Shown: positions 8,100 to 15,451 of the stretch, piece by piece
How the letters are laid out: every line of letters begins with the position of its first letter
How positions within the stretch are numbered: the stretch's first letter is position 1
From: Oscillospiraceae bacterium
Lineage (GTDB): Bacteria; Bacillota; Clostridia; Saccharofermentanales; Saccharofermentanaceae
Assembly (NCBI GenBank): GCA_902787975.1
Contig: CADAIP010000005.1
Span: 1-64,000 of the forward strand
Length of the DNA stretch: 64,000 nucleotides
Reading direction: 5' to 3'
Position numbers and translations under genes: made by a program
Notes under the pieces: model-generated
What the model was told of the DNA's origin: nothing
The model's input: only the letters and a program-made list of their open reading frames with translations
Databases searched by the model: none

Positions 8100-8618
8100 A
8101 TGAAAAAGGGATTTGCTATAGGCTTTGGAATCTTTGGTACGATAGCTCTTCTGTTTGGAATGCTTATCTTCATGTTTATCCGTAGTTACGTCAAAGCTTC
8201 CAACGGGGATGTATACGAATCCATGACGGTTGAACAGCAGAAGGAGTATGGTTACAAGGCTCTGTATCCGGATCTTGCACCGTGCTTTGAGCGTTATGCA
8301 AAAAAGGGTTTGCGTGATGCGGAATATGAGGTCGAGACCTATCAGTACAACAGCCTTGATGAGATGTATGAGGCTTTGCCTGAAGGTTGCAGGGATTCCA
8401 TTGAGATAACCTTGCAGGATACAGATCCGGAAGACAGTAAAGATATTAAGGGCACATCCGTTAAGCGTTACCGGATCTCATCCGGTCTTCCGCTGCTCGA
8501 CGAGGATACCATACCTGAAGAATACGAGTTTTATACCTATGGTGTGTTCCACGATTATTACGTATATGAATATGAAGATGGTACTTACCGTTTTGCAACT
8601 GTGATAAGTACCACCTGA
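8100..8618 (+). CDS. hypothetical single-pass membrane protein
   Basis: A 172-residue protein with one strongly hydrophobic N-terminal helix (about residues 5-29) and an acidic, Tyr-rich soluble part. After two lysines the helix has no lipobox or clear cleavage site, so the protein is probably anchored with its C-terminal domain outside. The start is supported by AGGAGTAAGG. A TATAAT at 8057-8062 could be the -10 of its promoter. It converges on the CPBP gene. No family recognised. Confidence 0.75.
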   Translation: MKKGFAIGFGIFGTIALLFGMLIFMFIRSYVKASNGDVYESMTVEQQKEYGYKALYPDLAPCFERYAKKGLRDAEYEVETYQYNSLDEMYEALPEGCRDSIEITLQDTDPEDSKDIKGTSVKRYRISSGLPLLDEDTIPEEYEFYTYGVFHDYYVYEYEDGTYRFATVISTT

Positions 8619-8640
8619 TAAAGTTCTAATATCTGTTGTA

Positions 8641-9534
8641 TTAAGCCTGTTTTTTACCCTTTGCGAAAAGAAGTACTGCCGCAAGTATTATCACCGGCAG
8701 GCATCCCAAAAGGCCGAAGCAGTTGGGTCCTAATATCGACAGGTGAGTCTTTCCGCTATTTAACATGAACATGAGAGGCATAGCCGATGAATTCATTGCC
8801 GCGTGCATGAGCGAAGGGATCCAGATGCAGCCTGTTTTCTCGTAAGCGATATCGATCAGGATACCGAATGCGCAAAGAGCTACACATATCATGACGGGTC
8901 CTAAGAAAGGCTTTCCGAAGTAATCGCCTTCGTAGAAATAGTTGCCGAGAATGATCAATGGCCAGTGCCAGATTCCCCAGAGAGCGCCGCCTGAAAGTCT
9001 TCCGAAGACCGGGCCGAGCTTACCTTTAAGGTATGGATACATAACGCCTCTCCAGCCGGCTTCCTCGCCGAGGCTCGGAAGGATCTGCGAAATGGGAAGG
9101 AACGTAAGAGACATTATGGTCATTACGGTGACCATCGCATATGGATTTAAGGAAGAAGTGTCGATAAGGGCTCTGGTCTCTTCGGGGAGCATTGCCAGAT
9201 ATGCGTTCAGGCTTATTTCAAACGAGTCCCTGTTGAGAAGGAAGAAAATTCCTGCGCCGATCCAGCTTAAGATCTGGGGGCCGATGAGGGATGCGATGAA
9301 GTACTTAAACTTGAACTTCGGCTTCCATCCGAGCTTTTTGAAGGGAAGGCCGGATACGGCTACTGCGATCAAAGGAATGAATATTGCTATGAACCTGAAA
9401 AGGAGCAGGCAAAGCAGAGTGTTGCCGCCTTTATAGGCGATTCCTGCAATTGAAAGAGGTATATATGCCACCAGAAAGGCGACAGCCATAAAGATACCGA
9501 ATTTCTTATTCGTTATTTCAGAAGTGTTTATCAT
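8641..9534 (-). CDS. CPBP family intramembrane glutamic protease (CAAX protease-like)
   Basis: A 297-residue polytopic membrane protein with about eight hydrophobic segments. The abortive-infection/CAAX protease core is visible: GEEAGWRG with Glu157, Glu158 and Arg162, and further on LWGIWHWPL with the conserved His. These are the catalytic residues of the family. Members process prenyl-like or bacteriocin-related peptides or act in stress signalling; the substrate here is unknown. It lies 16 bases after the XRE regulator gene on the same strand and is probably co-transcribed and controlled by it. Confidence 0.88.
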   Translation of the reverse strand: MINTSEITNKKFGIFMAVAFLVAYIPLSIAGIAYKGGNTLLCLLLFRFIAIFIPLIAVAVSGLPFKKLGWKPKFKFKYFIASLIGPQILSWIGAGIFFLLNRDSFEISLNAYLAMLPEETRALIDTSSLNPYAMVTVMTIMSLTFLPISQILPSLGEEAGWRGVMYPYLKGKLGPVFGRLSGGALWGIWHWPLIILGNYFYEGDYFGKPFLGPVMICVALCAFGILIDIAYEKTGCIWIPSLMHAAMNSSAMPLMFMLNSGKTHLSILGPNCFGLLGCLPVIILAAVLLFAKGKKQA

Positions 9535-9550
9535 GTTGTGATCCTCAGGA

Positions 9551-10066
9551 TTATTTCTTGTTTTTGCCGAGCTTTGATTGCTTCCATTCCGTGACCTTAC
9601 GGAAATTCTTGTCGGTAATGAAGATGCCCATAATGAGCATTCCGAACATTATTCCGAGCAGGCCGCCGTTGAGAAAGCCGTAAAGGCCCGTATCGATATC
9701 AGGTCCGATGAAGAGCAGGAGAATGTAGAGCGCTCCGCATACTGTTGCGCCGATGAACATCAGCTGCATCCTCTTCATTACTTTCTTCATGTTGTCGTCA
9801 GTATAATCTGCTGCCATGAGCATTGTTTCTTTAAGATCCTTATCCATGGTCTCGTTTTTCCTTTCGCCATTGAAGATTTCCCTCATGTCGACATCGTAAA
9901 GATCTGCAAGCTCGACTAAGATCGAGAGGTCCGGAAGGTTGCTTCCCGTCTCCCATCTTGAGACTGTTCTTCTTGAGACGTTCATCTTATCTGCAAGTTC
10001 TTCCTGAGTAAGATTTTTGTCCTTTCGAAGTGTCTTAAGAAATTCTCCAATCTTCTGCTGATCCAT
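9551..10066 (-). CDS. XRE-family regulator with membrane tail
   Basis: A 171-residue protein: HTH_3 domain at about 5-60, with ELADKMNVSRRTVSRWETG as the helix-turn-helix core, a short linker, then two hydrophobic helices (about 105-155). The start at 10066 follows AAGGAGG closely; the much longer upstream frame has no site and crosses the promoter region. It is a close paralogue of the N-terminal part of the 44469-45584 protein, including the NGERK/DGERK linker. A perfect inverted repeat, 10159-10179, lies just downstream of a minus-strand TATAAT, so autorepression is plausible. Operon with the CPBP protease. Confidence 0.88.
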   Translation of the reverse strand: MDQQKIGEFLKTLRKDKNLTQEELADKMNVSRRTVSRWETGSNLPDLSILVELADLYDVDMREIFNGERKNETMDKDLKETMLMAADYTDDNMKKVMKRMQLMFIGATVCGALYILLLFIGPDIDTGLYGFLNGGLLGIMFGMLIMGIFITDKNFRKVTEWKQSKLGKNKK

Positions 10067-10113
10067 TTCCGTCTGCCTCCTTGAGTGATGGCTTGAGTTT
10101 AGTTTTCCACCCG

Positions 10114-10179
10114 CCCGAAAAACAGGACACAAAACGAGCAAATGCCTTGTTTTCGGGAATGGGACACCAAATGTCCCAT
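10114..10179. promoter_or_regulatory. candidate operator of the XRE/CPBP operon
   Basis: ATGGGACA (10159-10166) is perfectly repeated in inverted orientation as TGTCCCAT (10172-10179). A longer imperfect pair, CCCGAAAAACAGG (10114-10126) with CCTTGTTTTCGGG (10145-10157), lies next to it. A minus-strand TATAAT is placed so that the perfect repeat would fall inside the early transcribed region. The site lies between divergent genes, so it could affect both. Confidence 0.55.
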
Positions 10180-10251
10180 AGCTTTTGCATATTATAACAA
10201 AGCCTTTTCGCACGCGTGTTATAATAATTTTTAGATTATGGAGGGGATAAT

Positions 10252-10656
10252 ATGAGAAAAACTGTAATCCTGTTTTCGCTGATGCTGACGCTTCTTGTTT
10301 TGGCATCATGCTCGAAAAAACCATTCCAAACAGATCTTCCGGCCGAACCTGCCGGGTTCGATTATAAAGTTACCGCCGACAAAGTCCTTGAGAAGGGATA
10401 TTATTCCGAAAAGATCACAGCGGACACTGAAGTGTCTTTCTATGTTGCCAATAACGACGAAAAAGACTCCCAATGGAGTATCTATGTCGTGGATGATGAG
10501 CTGACTGATGAAGAGATCGAAGCCCTGAAATCCAGAGAGCCTGACCTCATCAACAACGGAGATATAGAGATAGAATACGGCAAATGGATATATGTTTTCT
10601 GCGACGGTCCCACGGAAGATGTCCTTCATTTCGGCTGGATGGCTGATTTCGCATAA
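10252..10656 (+). CDS. small hypothetical lipoprotein
   Basis: A 134-residue exported protein whose signal ends in VLASC, with Cys20 the predicted lipidation site. The mature part is acidic, with alternating beta-like segments and a Trp-Ser-Ile-Tyr core. ATGGAGGGGATAAT precedes the ATG. A plus-strand TATAAT lies at 10220-10225. The next gene starts 11 bases downstream, so they are likely co-transcribed. No known family. Confidence 0.75.
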   Translation: MRKTVILFSLMLTLLVLASCSKKPFQTDLPAEPAGFDYKVTADKVLEKGYYSEKITADTEVSFYVANNDEKDSQWSIYVVDDELTDEEIEALKSREPDLINNGDIEIEYGKWIYVFCDGPTEDVLHFGWMADFA

Positions 10657-10667
10657 GGGGGATGGAT

Positions 10668-11558
10668 ATGAAAGAATACTGCGCGGTCTGTGGTCAGCTA
10701 ATGCAGGTAGAAGCTTTTTCCGGCAAACCGCTCTGTCACCGTTGCGGCAACAGATTCGGAATAACGGACGAAGTTTCTGAAGGCACATACGAAGAAGCAA
10801 GGGCTCTTGTCAGAAACCTTAAGTTCGAAGAGGCCATGAAGATCCTGAACGGTCTTGATAAAGATAAGCCGAATGTCATGCTCCTGAATCTTTTGTGCTG
10901 CTATCAGGCATTTAATACAAGAGCTCTCGTTGATAAGGTATCTTCAAGTCCGGAAGCCGTAAAGACGCTTTCGATGCGTAAAGATGTGAATGTGATGTTA
11001 AAATCACGTGATTCCCTGAACAAGAATCTCATTACCCGTGTAATTGAATGTTGTCTGATCGAACTGACTCTTGCAGGTGCCGATGTCAGCGAACTGCGCG
11101 ATAAACTGATCTCCCATAAGAAAACAATCAAACAGCGCCCGTCTGCATTTGCGCAGATGGATGCCGAAGAGAATGCCGCGGCTGAAAGAACCAGAATGCT
11201 TAAAGAAGCGGCAAATCCGAAGGAGAAATATCTTGATGATTATGTAAATGATTTCATGAATACGAATCCGGCGCGCCTTGATAGAAGTATTTGGAAAGAA
11301 CCTGCCGATACGCTTGCGGGAAACATCGCACTTGATATTATCGATCTCCTGCTTATGGATCAACAATACAGTCCCAGCGTGATGGGCCACACCAGGCTCT
11401 ACAACGCACAGAACCGTGAAGCTGTTGAAGAAGAAAAGAGGCGCGAACAGGCCGGTGATTTCAGTCTGCCTGATGATGCCATGAGGACACGCCAGAGGGA
11501 TCTTCTTAATCTGATAGATAAAGATGAAAAAGAAATATTGTATAAGGAAGAAAAATAA
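10668..11558 (+). CDS. hypothetical protein with N-terminal zinc ribbon
   Basis: A 296-residue cytoplasmic protein. It starts with CAVC (about residues 5-8) and a second pair, CHRC (about 25-28), a typical four-cysteine zinc ribbon. The rest is mainly charged helices with two Cys-Cys pairs (CC) in the middle, and ends in a Lys/Glu-rich tail. The ATG at 10668 is preferred over one at 10662 because AAGGGGG lies directly against the earlier one. Its stop overlaps the NodB start (TAATG), so the two are translationally coupled. Function not recognised. Confidence 0.75.
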   Translation: MKEYCAVCGQLMQVEAFSGKPLCHRCGNRFGITDEVSEGTYEEARALVRNLKFEEAMKILNGLDKDKPNVMLLNLLCCYQAFNTRALVDKVSSSPEAVKTLSMRKDVNVMLKSRDSLNKNLITRVIECCLIELTLAGADVSELRDKLISHKKTIKQRPSAFAQMDAEENAAAERTRMLKEAANPKEKYLDDYVNDFMNTNPARLDRSIWKEPADTLAGNIALDIIDLLLMDQQYSPSVMGHTRLYNAQNREAVEEEKRREQAGDFSLPDDAMRTRQRDLLNLIDKDEKEILYKEEK

Positions 11559-12256
11559 TGATCAGAGCTTTACTTACAATCGATGACGTCTCATCAAATA
11601 ACACACCCGCAATCGTTGATTACTTAAACGCGAAGAATATTCCCGCGATAATGTTCATGGTAGGGCAGTGGGCAGAAAACCACCCCGCCGAACTTATCTA
11701 TGCATTGCAGCACGGCATGATCGTAGGCAACCACAGCTATACCCATCCTCATTTCTCTGAGATCAGTTTTGAAGAATGCAAAAAAGAGATCGAAAAGAAC
11801 GAGGAAGTCCTTAATAAGTTTTACGCTGAGGCCGGCGTTGAGAGAAAGTACAGACCTTTCCGTTTCCCTTATGGTGACAAGGGAGGAGACAACAAAGCAC
11901 TCATTCAGGAATATCTGTCACAGCAGGGGTTCGACAAAGTCGACGATACTAAATTCGGTTATCCTTTCTGGACGGAAGAAGGCCACAACAAGGACATCGA
12001 TACATTCTGGACTTTTGATTTTGCAGAATATAACATCCGTCCGGGCTCAGGCTTCGGTCTTGAAGACGTCATGAAGCGCATCTACGATAAGGAACCCAAG
12101 TCAGGTGCTCCGCTTTTGGCTGACGGAAGCTGCCACCTGCTGCTCCTTCACGCGCACGATGAGACGGAAGCCATGGTTCCTGAGTACTATAAGATCTTCA
12201 TCGAAGAGCTGCTCAAGAACGGCGTGGAGTTTGTAAAGCCCGGATTTATTTCTTAA
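11558..12256 (+). CDS. NodB-type polysaccharide deacetylase, no signal peptide
   Basis: A 232-residue carbohydrate esterase 4-like protein. It has the catalytic Asp pair TIDD (Asp9, Asp10), the metal site NHSYTHPH (His59, His63), the RFPYG motif and a final LLLLHAHD. These are the standard NodB motifs for removing N- or O-acetyl groups from glycans. Unlike most family members it begins almost at the first motif, with no signal or membrane helix, so it should be cytoplasmic. The start overlaps the previous stop. It converges with DUF3021 and overlaps its end by four bases. Confidence 0.88.
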   Translation: MIRALLTIDDVSSNNTPAIVDYLNAKNIPAIMFMVGQWAENHPAELIYALQHGMIVGNHSYTHPHFSEISFEECKKEIEKNEEVLNKFYAEAGVERKYRPFRFPYGDKGGDNKALIQEYLSQQGFDKVDDTKFGYPFWTEEGHNKDIDTFWTFDFAEYNIRPGSGFGLEDVMKRIYDKEPKSGAPLLADGSCHLLLLHAHDETEAMVPEYYKIFIEELLKNGVEFVKPGFIS

Positions 12257-12702
12257 TCTCGGGATTCCTTTGCCGAGAAAGATCTCTGGAACTCCTTCAG
12301 ATCGGAGGTCATGATTTTCGCGCTTCTCTTATCGAAGAAATATCTGATGACGATAACGAGCACGAAGACTACTGCGATCGATACCATCTCTGCGATTATG
12401 AGCGTAAGATTCTCGATTTTTAAGCCGTTGATCCCGAATGTGAATATAAGGATTATGAGTTCGATCGACAGAAGCTGGATCACTTCTCTTACTATCATCT
12501 GCTTTACGGTAAGCTCGCGCTTAGAGTACATGACAATGCCGGGAATTATTCCGAGCGCTCCGTCGATAATAGGTACAAGAAAAGCCGAATAGGTGATCTC
12601 CTGGTCGGGCGCGAAGATCGATCCGCATACGAATATCACGATATTTACAAGAGTTACTATGATGAAGAAATTCATCAGATTGTCTTTTATGTTTTCCTTC
12701 AT
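12253..12702 (-). CDS. DUF3021 family membrane protein
   Basis: A 149-residue integral membrane protein with four hydrophobic helices and a basic C-terminal tail, as in DUF3021. This family is regularly encoded next to LytTR regulators, as here (three bases downstream of the LytTR gene). It may be the membrane partner that controls the regulator's activity, but no mechanism is established. Confidence 0.85.
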   Translation of the reverse strand: MKENIKDNLMNFFIIVTLVNIVIFVCGSIFAPDQEITYSAFLVPIIDGALGIIPGIVMYSKRELTVKQMIVREVIQLLSIELIILIFTFGINGLKIENLTLIIAEMVSIAVVFVLVIVIRYFFDKRSAKIMTSDLKEFQRSFSAKESRD

Positions 12703-12705
12703 GTC

Positions 12706-13149
12706 TTATACCTTCTTCGAGATGAATTCCTTGAACGGATTAACGTATTTGCGCGAGATTATTACCTCTTCGCCGTTTCTTAAGATGCAGCTGAATCTTC
12801 CGTTCAAAGCCGGCTTGATCGAATCGACTTTCATGATGTTTAGCACGACTGATTTGGAGATCCTTAAAAAGCTCCTGCCTTTTAAAAGTTCTTCGAATTC
12901 ATAGAGCTTTCTTGTGGTCTCATAACAGTCTTTGGAAGAATAGATGAAAGTCTTGTTGTCGACCGACTCGATGTAGAAGATCTCGGTCACGGGGATCGCA
13001 TATTTTTTCTCGCCCTTCGTGCCGCTTATGTTGCCTTCCAGGTTTTCCACAAACCTGACGATATCGTTGATACGGCCGTCACGAACGTGACAGCCGATCT
13101 CGATATATTCCTCTTCGGTCTCGCCGATCTTTTTAACGTTAATGTCCAT
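12706..13149 (-). CDS. LytTR DNA-binding regulator
   Basis: A 147-residue protein with a short N-terminal region and a C-terminal LytTR domain (about 45-145), seen in IFYIESVDNKTFIYS and RSFLRISKSVVLNI, the characteristic recognition segments. It lacks a receiver domain. Its start shares a base with the stop of the hydrolase gene upstream (TAATG) and it is followed by DUF3021. This three-gene unit suggests a one-component switch governing the operon or a nearby target. Confidence 0.9.
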   Translation of the reverse strand: MDINVKKIGETEEEYIEIGCHVRDGRINDIVRFVENLEGNISGTKGEKKYAIPVTEIFYIESVDNKTFIYSSKDCYETTRKLYEFEELLKGRSFLRISKSVVLNIMKVDSIKPALNGRFSCILRNGEEVIISRKYVNPFKEFISKKV

Positions 13150-14519
13150 TATCTGACTCCGGGATAAGATTCGTTCACAGAGAACTGACCTTCTCCTTTA
13201 AGATAGCAATCAAAGAAACTGACCGCAAGGGAGTTTACCCGGTCCATCATGTAAGCGTTGTCGACGTTGCCCGAGCCTAAAAGTTTTGCGAGGAAAGGCG
13301 AGAACAGCGGAAGATCCGTATAATCCATGTGGAGCGACCCTTCGAAGTATGTGCCGTAGTAAACATCTGCATTGTCCCTGATCACGAAATTCGGATAAGG
13401 ATAATCCATTTTCTCGATCTCGATCAGTTCGTAGTAGCTTTCCGCATTCTTCAGCTCGAAGAGAGGCACGTGATACTTAACGTCTTCAATGATGTATTTG
13501 CCGTCTTTAGCGCCTTTTATGGATCCGAGCATCGTTCCGTCGATGTCGATCACCGCATCAATATCATCTCTTTCCAAGCCGATCTCGACAGCAGTCGCGC
13601 CACCCATCGAATGACCCATTACACCGATCTTGTCTGTATCGATGAGGCCAAGAGCTTCCAGAGAATCTTTTTTCAGGGATTCATTTGCAAACCAGTATGC
13701 GTCCAGATCGTTTTCGTCTGCGCCTTTTTTAAGCTCATCGAGCACGAAGTTCATGTCACCAACACGGAGCTTCATCCACTTGGCAGATTCTTCGCTGATC
13801 TTCTCTTCTGTGGCATCTCCGTTGGCATTCATTACGGTATTAATGAAATCAGGATCAACGGTAACCGTCTTTCCGCTTGTGTCCTTCGTGAAGAACGAGT
13901 GATAAGGGTGATCGAGGCTTACGACGACATAGCCCTGGCTTGCGAGCTCGAGATAAGTTGAAGCATTGCTCTGCCAGTATCCGAAAGCTCCATGTGAGAA
14001 AACGACGAGAGGGAATCTGTCACCTTCGGATGCATTCTCCGGATAGAAGAAATAAACGGGAACTTCCCTATAAGAACCGTCGCTCTCAAACTCTTCGATC
14101 CTGTTCTTATCGACCAGGATGGCACTGCTCTGCTTTACTCCATAAGGGCCGTGAACAGGGAGGCCTTCGTAGTCCGTGAAGATGAATGAAGGGAGCATTG
14201 CGCCTGTGATAAGAAGGATGCTTAATATAAGGCTTGCGATCTTTCCGGAGAGTTTCTTTGCCACGGTCTTGTTTTTGTTGATGAGCACCGACACACCTGC
14301 GAAAACAATTCTTATGACAAGAAGGATAATAAGTCCCGTGAACCTGAAGCTTGTATCGATTCCGGGAAGGAGCAGCATGAGCGCGAAAAGCACCGCCTGT
14401 CCAAGATTGGTGATGAGTCGTCTTAAAGACCATGTCTTTTTAGATGACTTCTTTATCTGGTCGAAGATCAGAAATCCTATCTCAATTGCCGCCATTAAAA
14501 TGAGTAGTAAATATGCCAT
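13149..14519 (-). CDS. membrane-anchored alpha/beta hydrolase (PAF acetylhydrolase/lipase-like)
   Basis: A 456-residue protein with about four N-terminal membrane helices (about 1-125) and an alpha/beta hydrolase domain. The oxyanion region is VVFSHGAFGYW, the nucleophile elbow is GHSMGG with Ser304, and the fold resembles PAF acetylhydrolase-type esterases. The start at 14519 has AAGGCAGG upstream; an upstream in-frame start lies in the intergenic promoter zone. First gene of a coupled operon with LytTR and DUF3021. The lipid or ester substrate is not known. Confidence 0.85.
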   Translation of the reverse strand: MAYLLLILMAAIEIGFLIFDQIKKSSKKTWSLRRLITNLGQAVLFALMLLLPGIDTSFRFTGLIILLVIRIVFAGVSVLINKNKTVAKKLSGKIASLILSILLITGAMLPSFIFTDYEGLPVHGPYGVKQSSAILVDKNRIEEFESDGSYREVPVYFFYPENASEGDRFPLVVFSHGAFGYWQSNASTYLELASQGYVVVSLDHPYHSFFTKDTSGKTVTVDPDFINTVMNANGDATEEKISEESAKWMKLRVGDMNFVLDELKKGADENDLDAYWFANESLKKDSLEALGLIDTDKIGVMGHSMGGATAVEIGLERDDIDAVIDIDGTMLGSIKGAKDGKYIIEDVKYHVPLFELKNAESYYELIEIEKMDYPYPNFVIRDNADVYYGTYFEGSLHMDYTDLPLFSPFLAKLLGSGNVDNAYMMDRVNSLAVSFFDCYLKGEGQFSVNESYPGVR

Positions 14520-14691
14520 AACCACACCTGCCTTTATCTGTTTTGAGGCGAGTATAGTTAACGGGAATCCCAGGCACAATGACTCTTAAGGTAAGATGCA
14601 AAAAAGCGTTGTGAAATGCATAAAATGCCTCAACTAATACGATTTACATATTGGTATAATGGGGAATATAAATTTTCGGAGGTATATGAAT

Positions 14692-14922
14692 ATGCCGCAT
14701 GTAGAGATCAAATGCTATCCGGGCAGAACGGAAGAAGTAAAGGCAAAGTGTGCAGAGGAAGTCGCAAAGGCCATTTCAGAGACAATGGGATGCGATCTGT
14801 CAAGCGTTTCCATCGCGATAAAAGAGGTCGAAAAGGAAGACTGGAAGTCAAAAGTCTGGGATACACAAATCGCGCCCGAGTGTGACAGCTTATATAAAAA
14901 GCCCGGTTATACTTGTGACTGA
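14692..14922 (+). CDS. 4-oxalocrotonate tautomerase family protein
   Basis: A 76-residue small tautomerase. The start at 14692 is fixed by the family: the residue after the initiator Met must be the catalytic Pro1, here MPHVEIKCYPGR, and GGAGG lies nine bases upstream. The rest (EEVAKAISETMG, VSIAIKEVEKEDW) follows the 4-OT fold. Earlier Met codons would hide the catalytic proline. A TATAAT at 14655-14660 is a likely -10. It is 14 bases ahead of the nitroreductase gene, which suggests joint use in a redox or detoxification step. Confidence 0.88.
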   Translation: MPHVEIKCYPGRTEEVKAKCAEEVAKAISETMGCDLSSVSIAIKEVEKEDWKSKVWDTQIAPECDSLYKKPGYTCD

Positions 14923-14936
14923 TTAAGGAGGATGCC

Positions 14937-15449
14937 ATGGAATTCACCGATGTAGTAAGAGACCGCTATTCATGCAAGAGTTACGACGGAAGAAAAGTCG
15001 AGCCTGAAAAGCTTGAGAGGATCCTTGAGGCAGGAAGACTCGCGCCCACCGCGAAGAACCTTCAGGAACAGCACATCTACGTCATCCAGTCTGACGACGG
15101 ACTTGCGAAGATAGATAAAGTCACACCCTGCAGATACAACGCAGGCACATGCCTTCTTGTTGCTTTCGATAAGAACAACGTTTATACATATCCGGATTCT
15201 GCAAGGGAATCAGGCGTTGAAGATGCATCGATCGTTGCAACGCATCTCATGCTCGCAGCGGCAAACGAAGGTGTCGACAGCTGCTGGCTCAACTGCATCG
15301 ATCTTGAGCAGATAAGATCCGTGTTCGATCTTCCCGACAACGAGGATGTTCTCATGATCCTTGATCTCGGTTATGCATCGGCAGGAACAGGTCCTCTTTC
15401 AAATCACGGAAAGAGAAAGCCTTTGTCGGAGACAGTTACTTATCTGTGA
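14937..15449 (+). CDS. nitroreductase family protein
   Basis: A 170-residue FMN-dependent oxidoreductase of the nitroreductase fold. The N-terminal motif RYSCKSYDGRKV and the FMN-binding GRLAPTAKNLQEQ are clear; near the C-terminus LGYASAG and a Lys-rich end are typical. TTAAGGAGG precedes the ATG. It is slightly shorter than the usual 180-200 residues but looks complete. Operon with the tautomerase. Substrate unknown. Converges on the transglutaminase gene, two bases away. Confidence 0.88.
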   Translation: MEFTDVVRDRYSCKSYDGRKVEPEKLERILEAGRLAPTAKNLQEQHIYVIQSDDGLAKIDKVTPCRYNAGTCLLVAFDKNNVYTYPDSARESGVEDASIVATHLMLAAANEGVDSCWLNCIDLEQIRSVFDLPDNEDVLMILDLGYASAGTGPLSNHGKRKPLSETVTYL

Positions 15450-15451
15450 TA

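Noticed and set aside
9551..10324. Longer start for the first XRE protein
   Set aside because: The extension crosses the divergent promoter and palindromes; the internal ATG at 10066 has a strong binding site.
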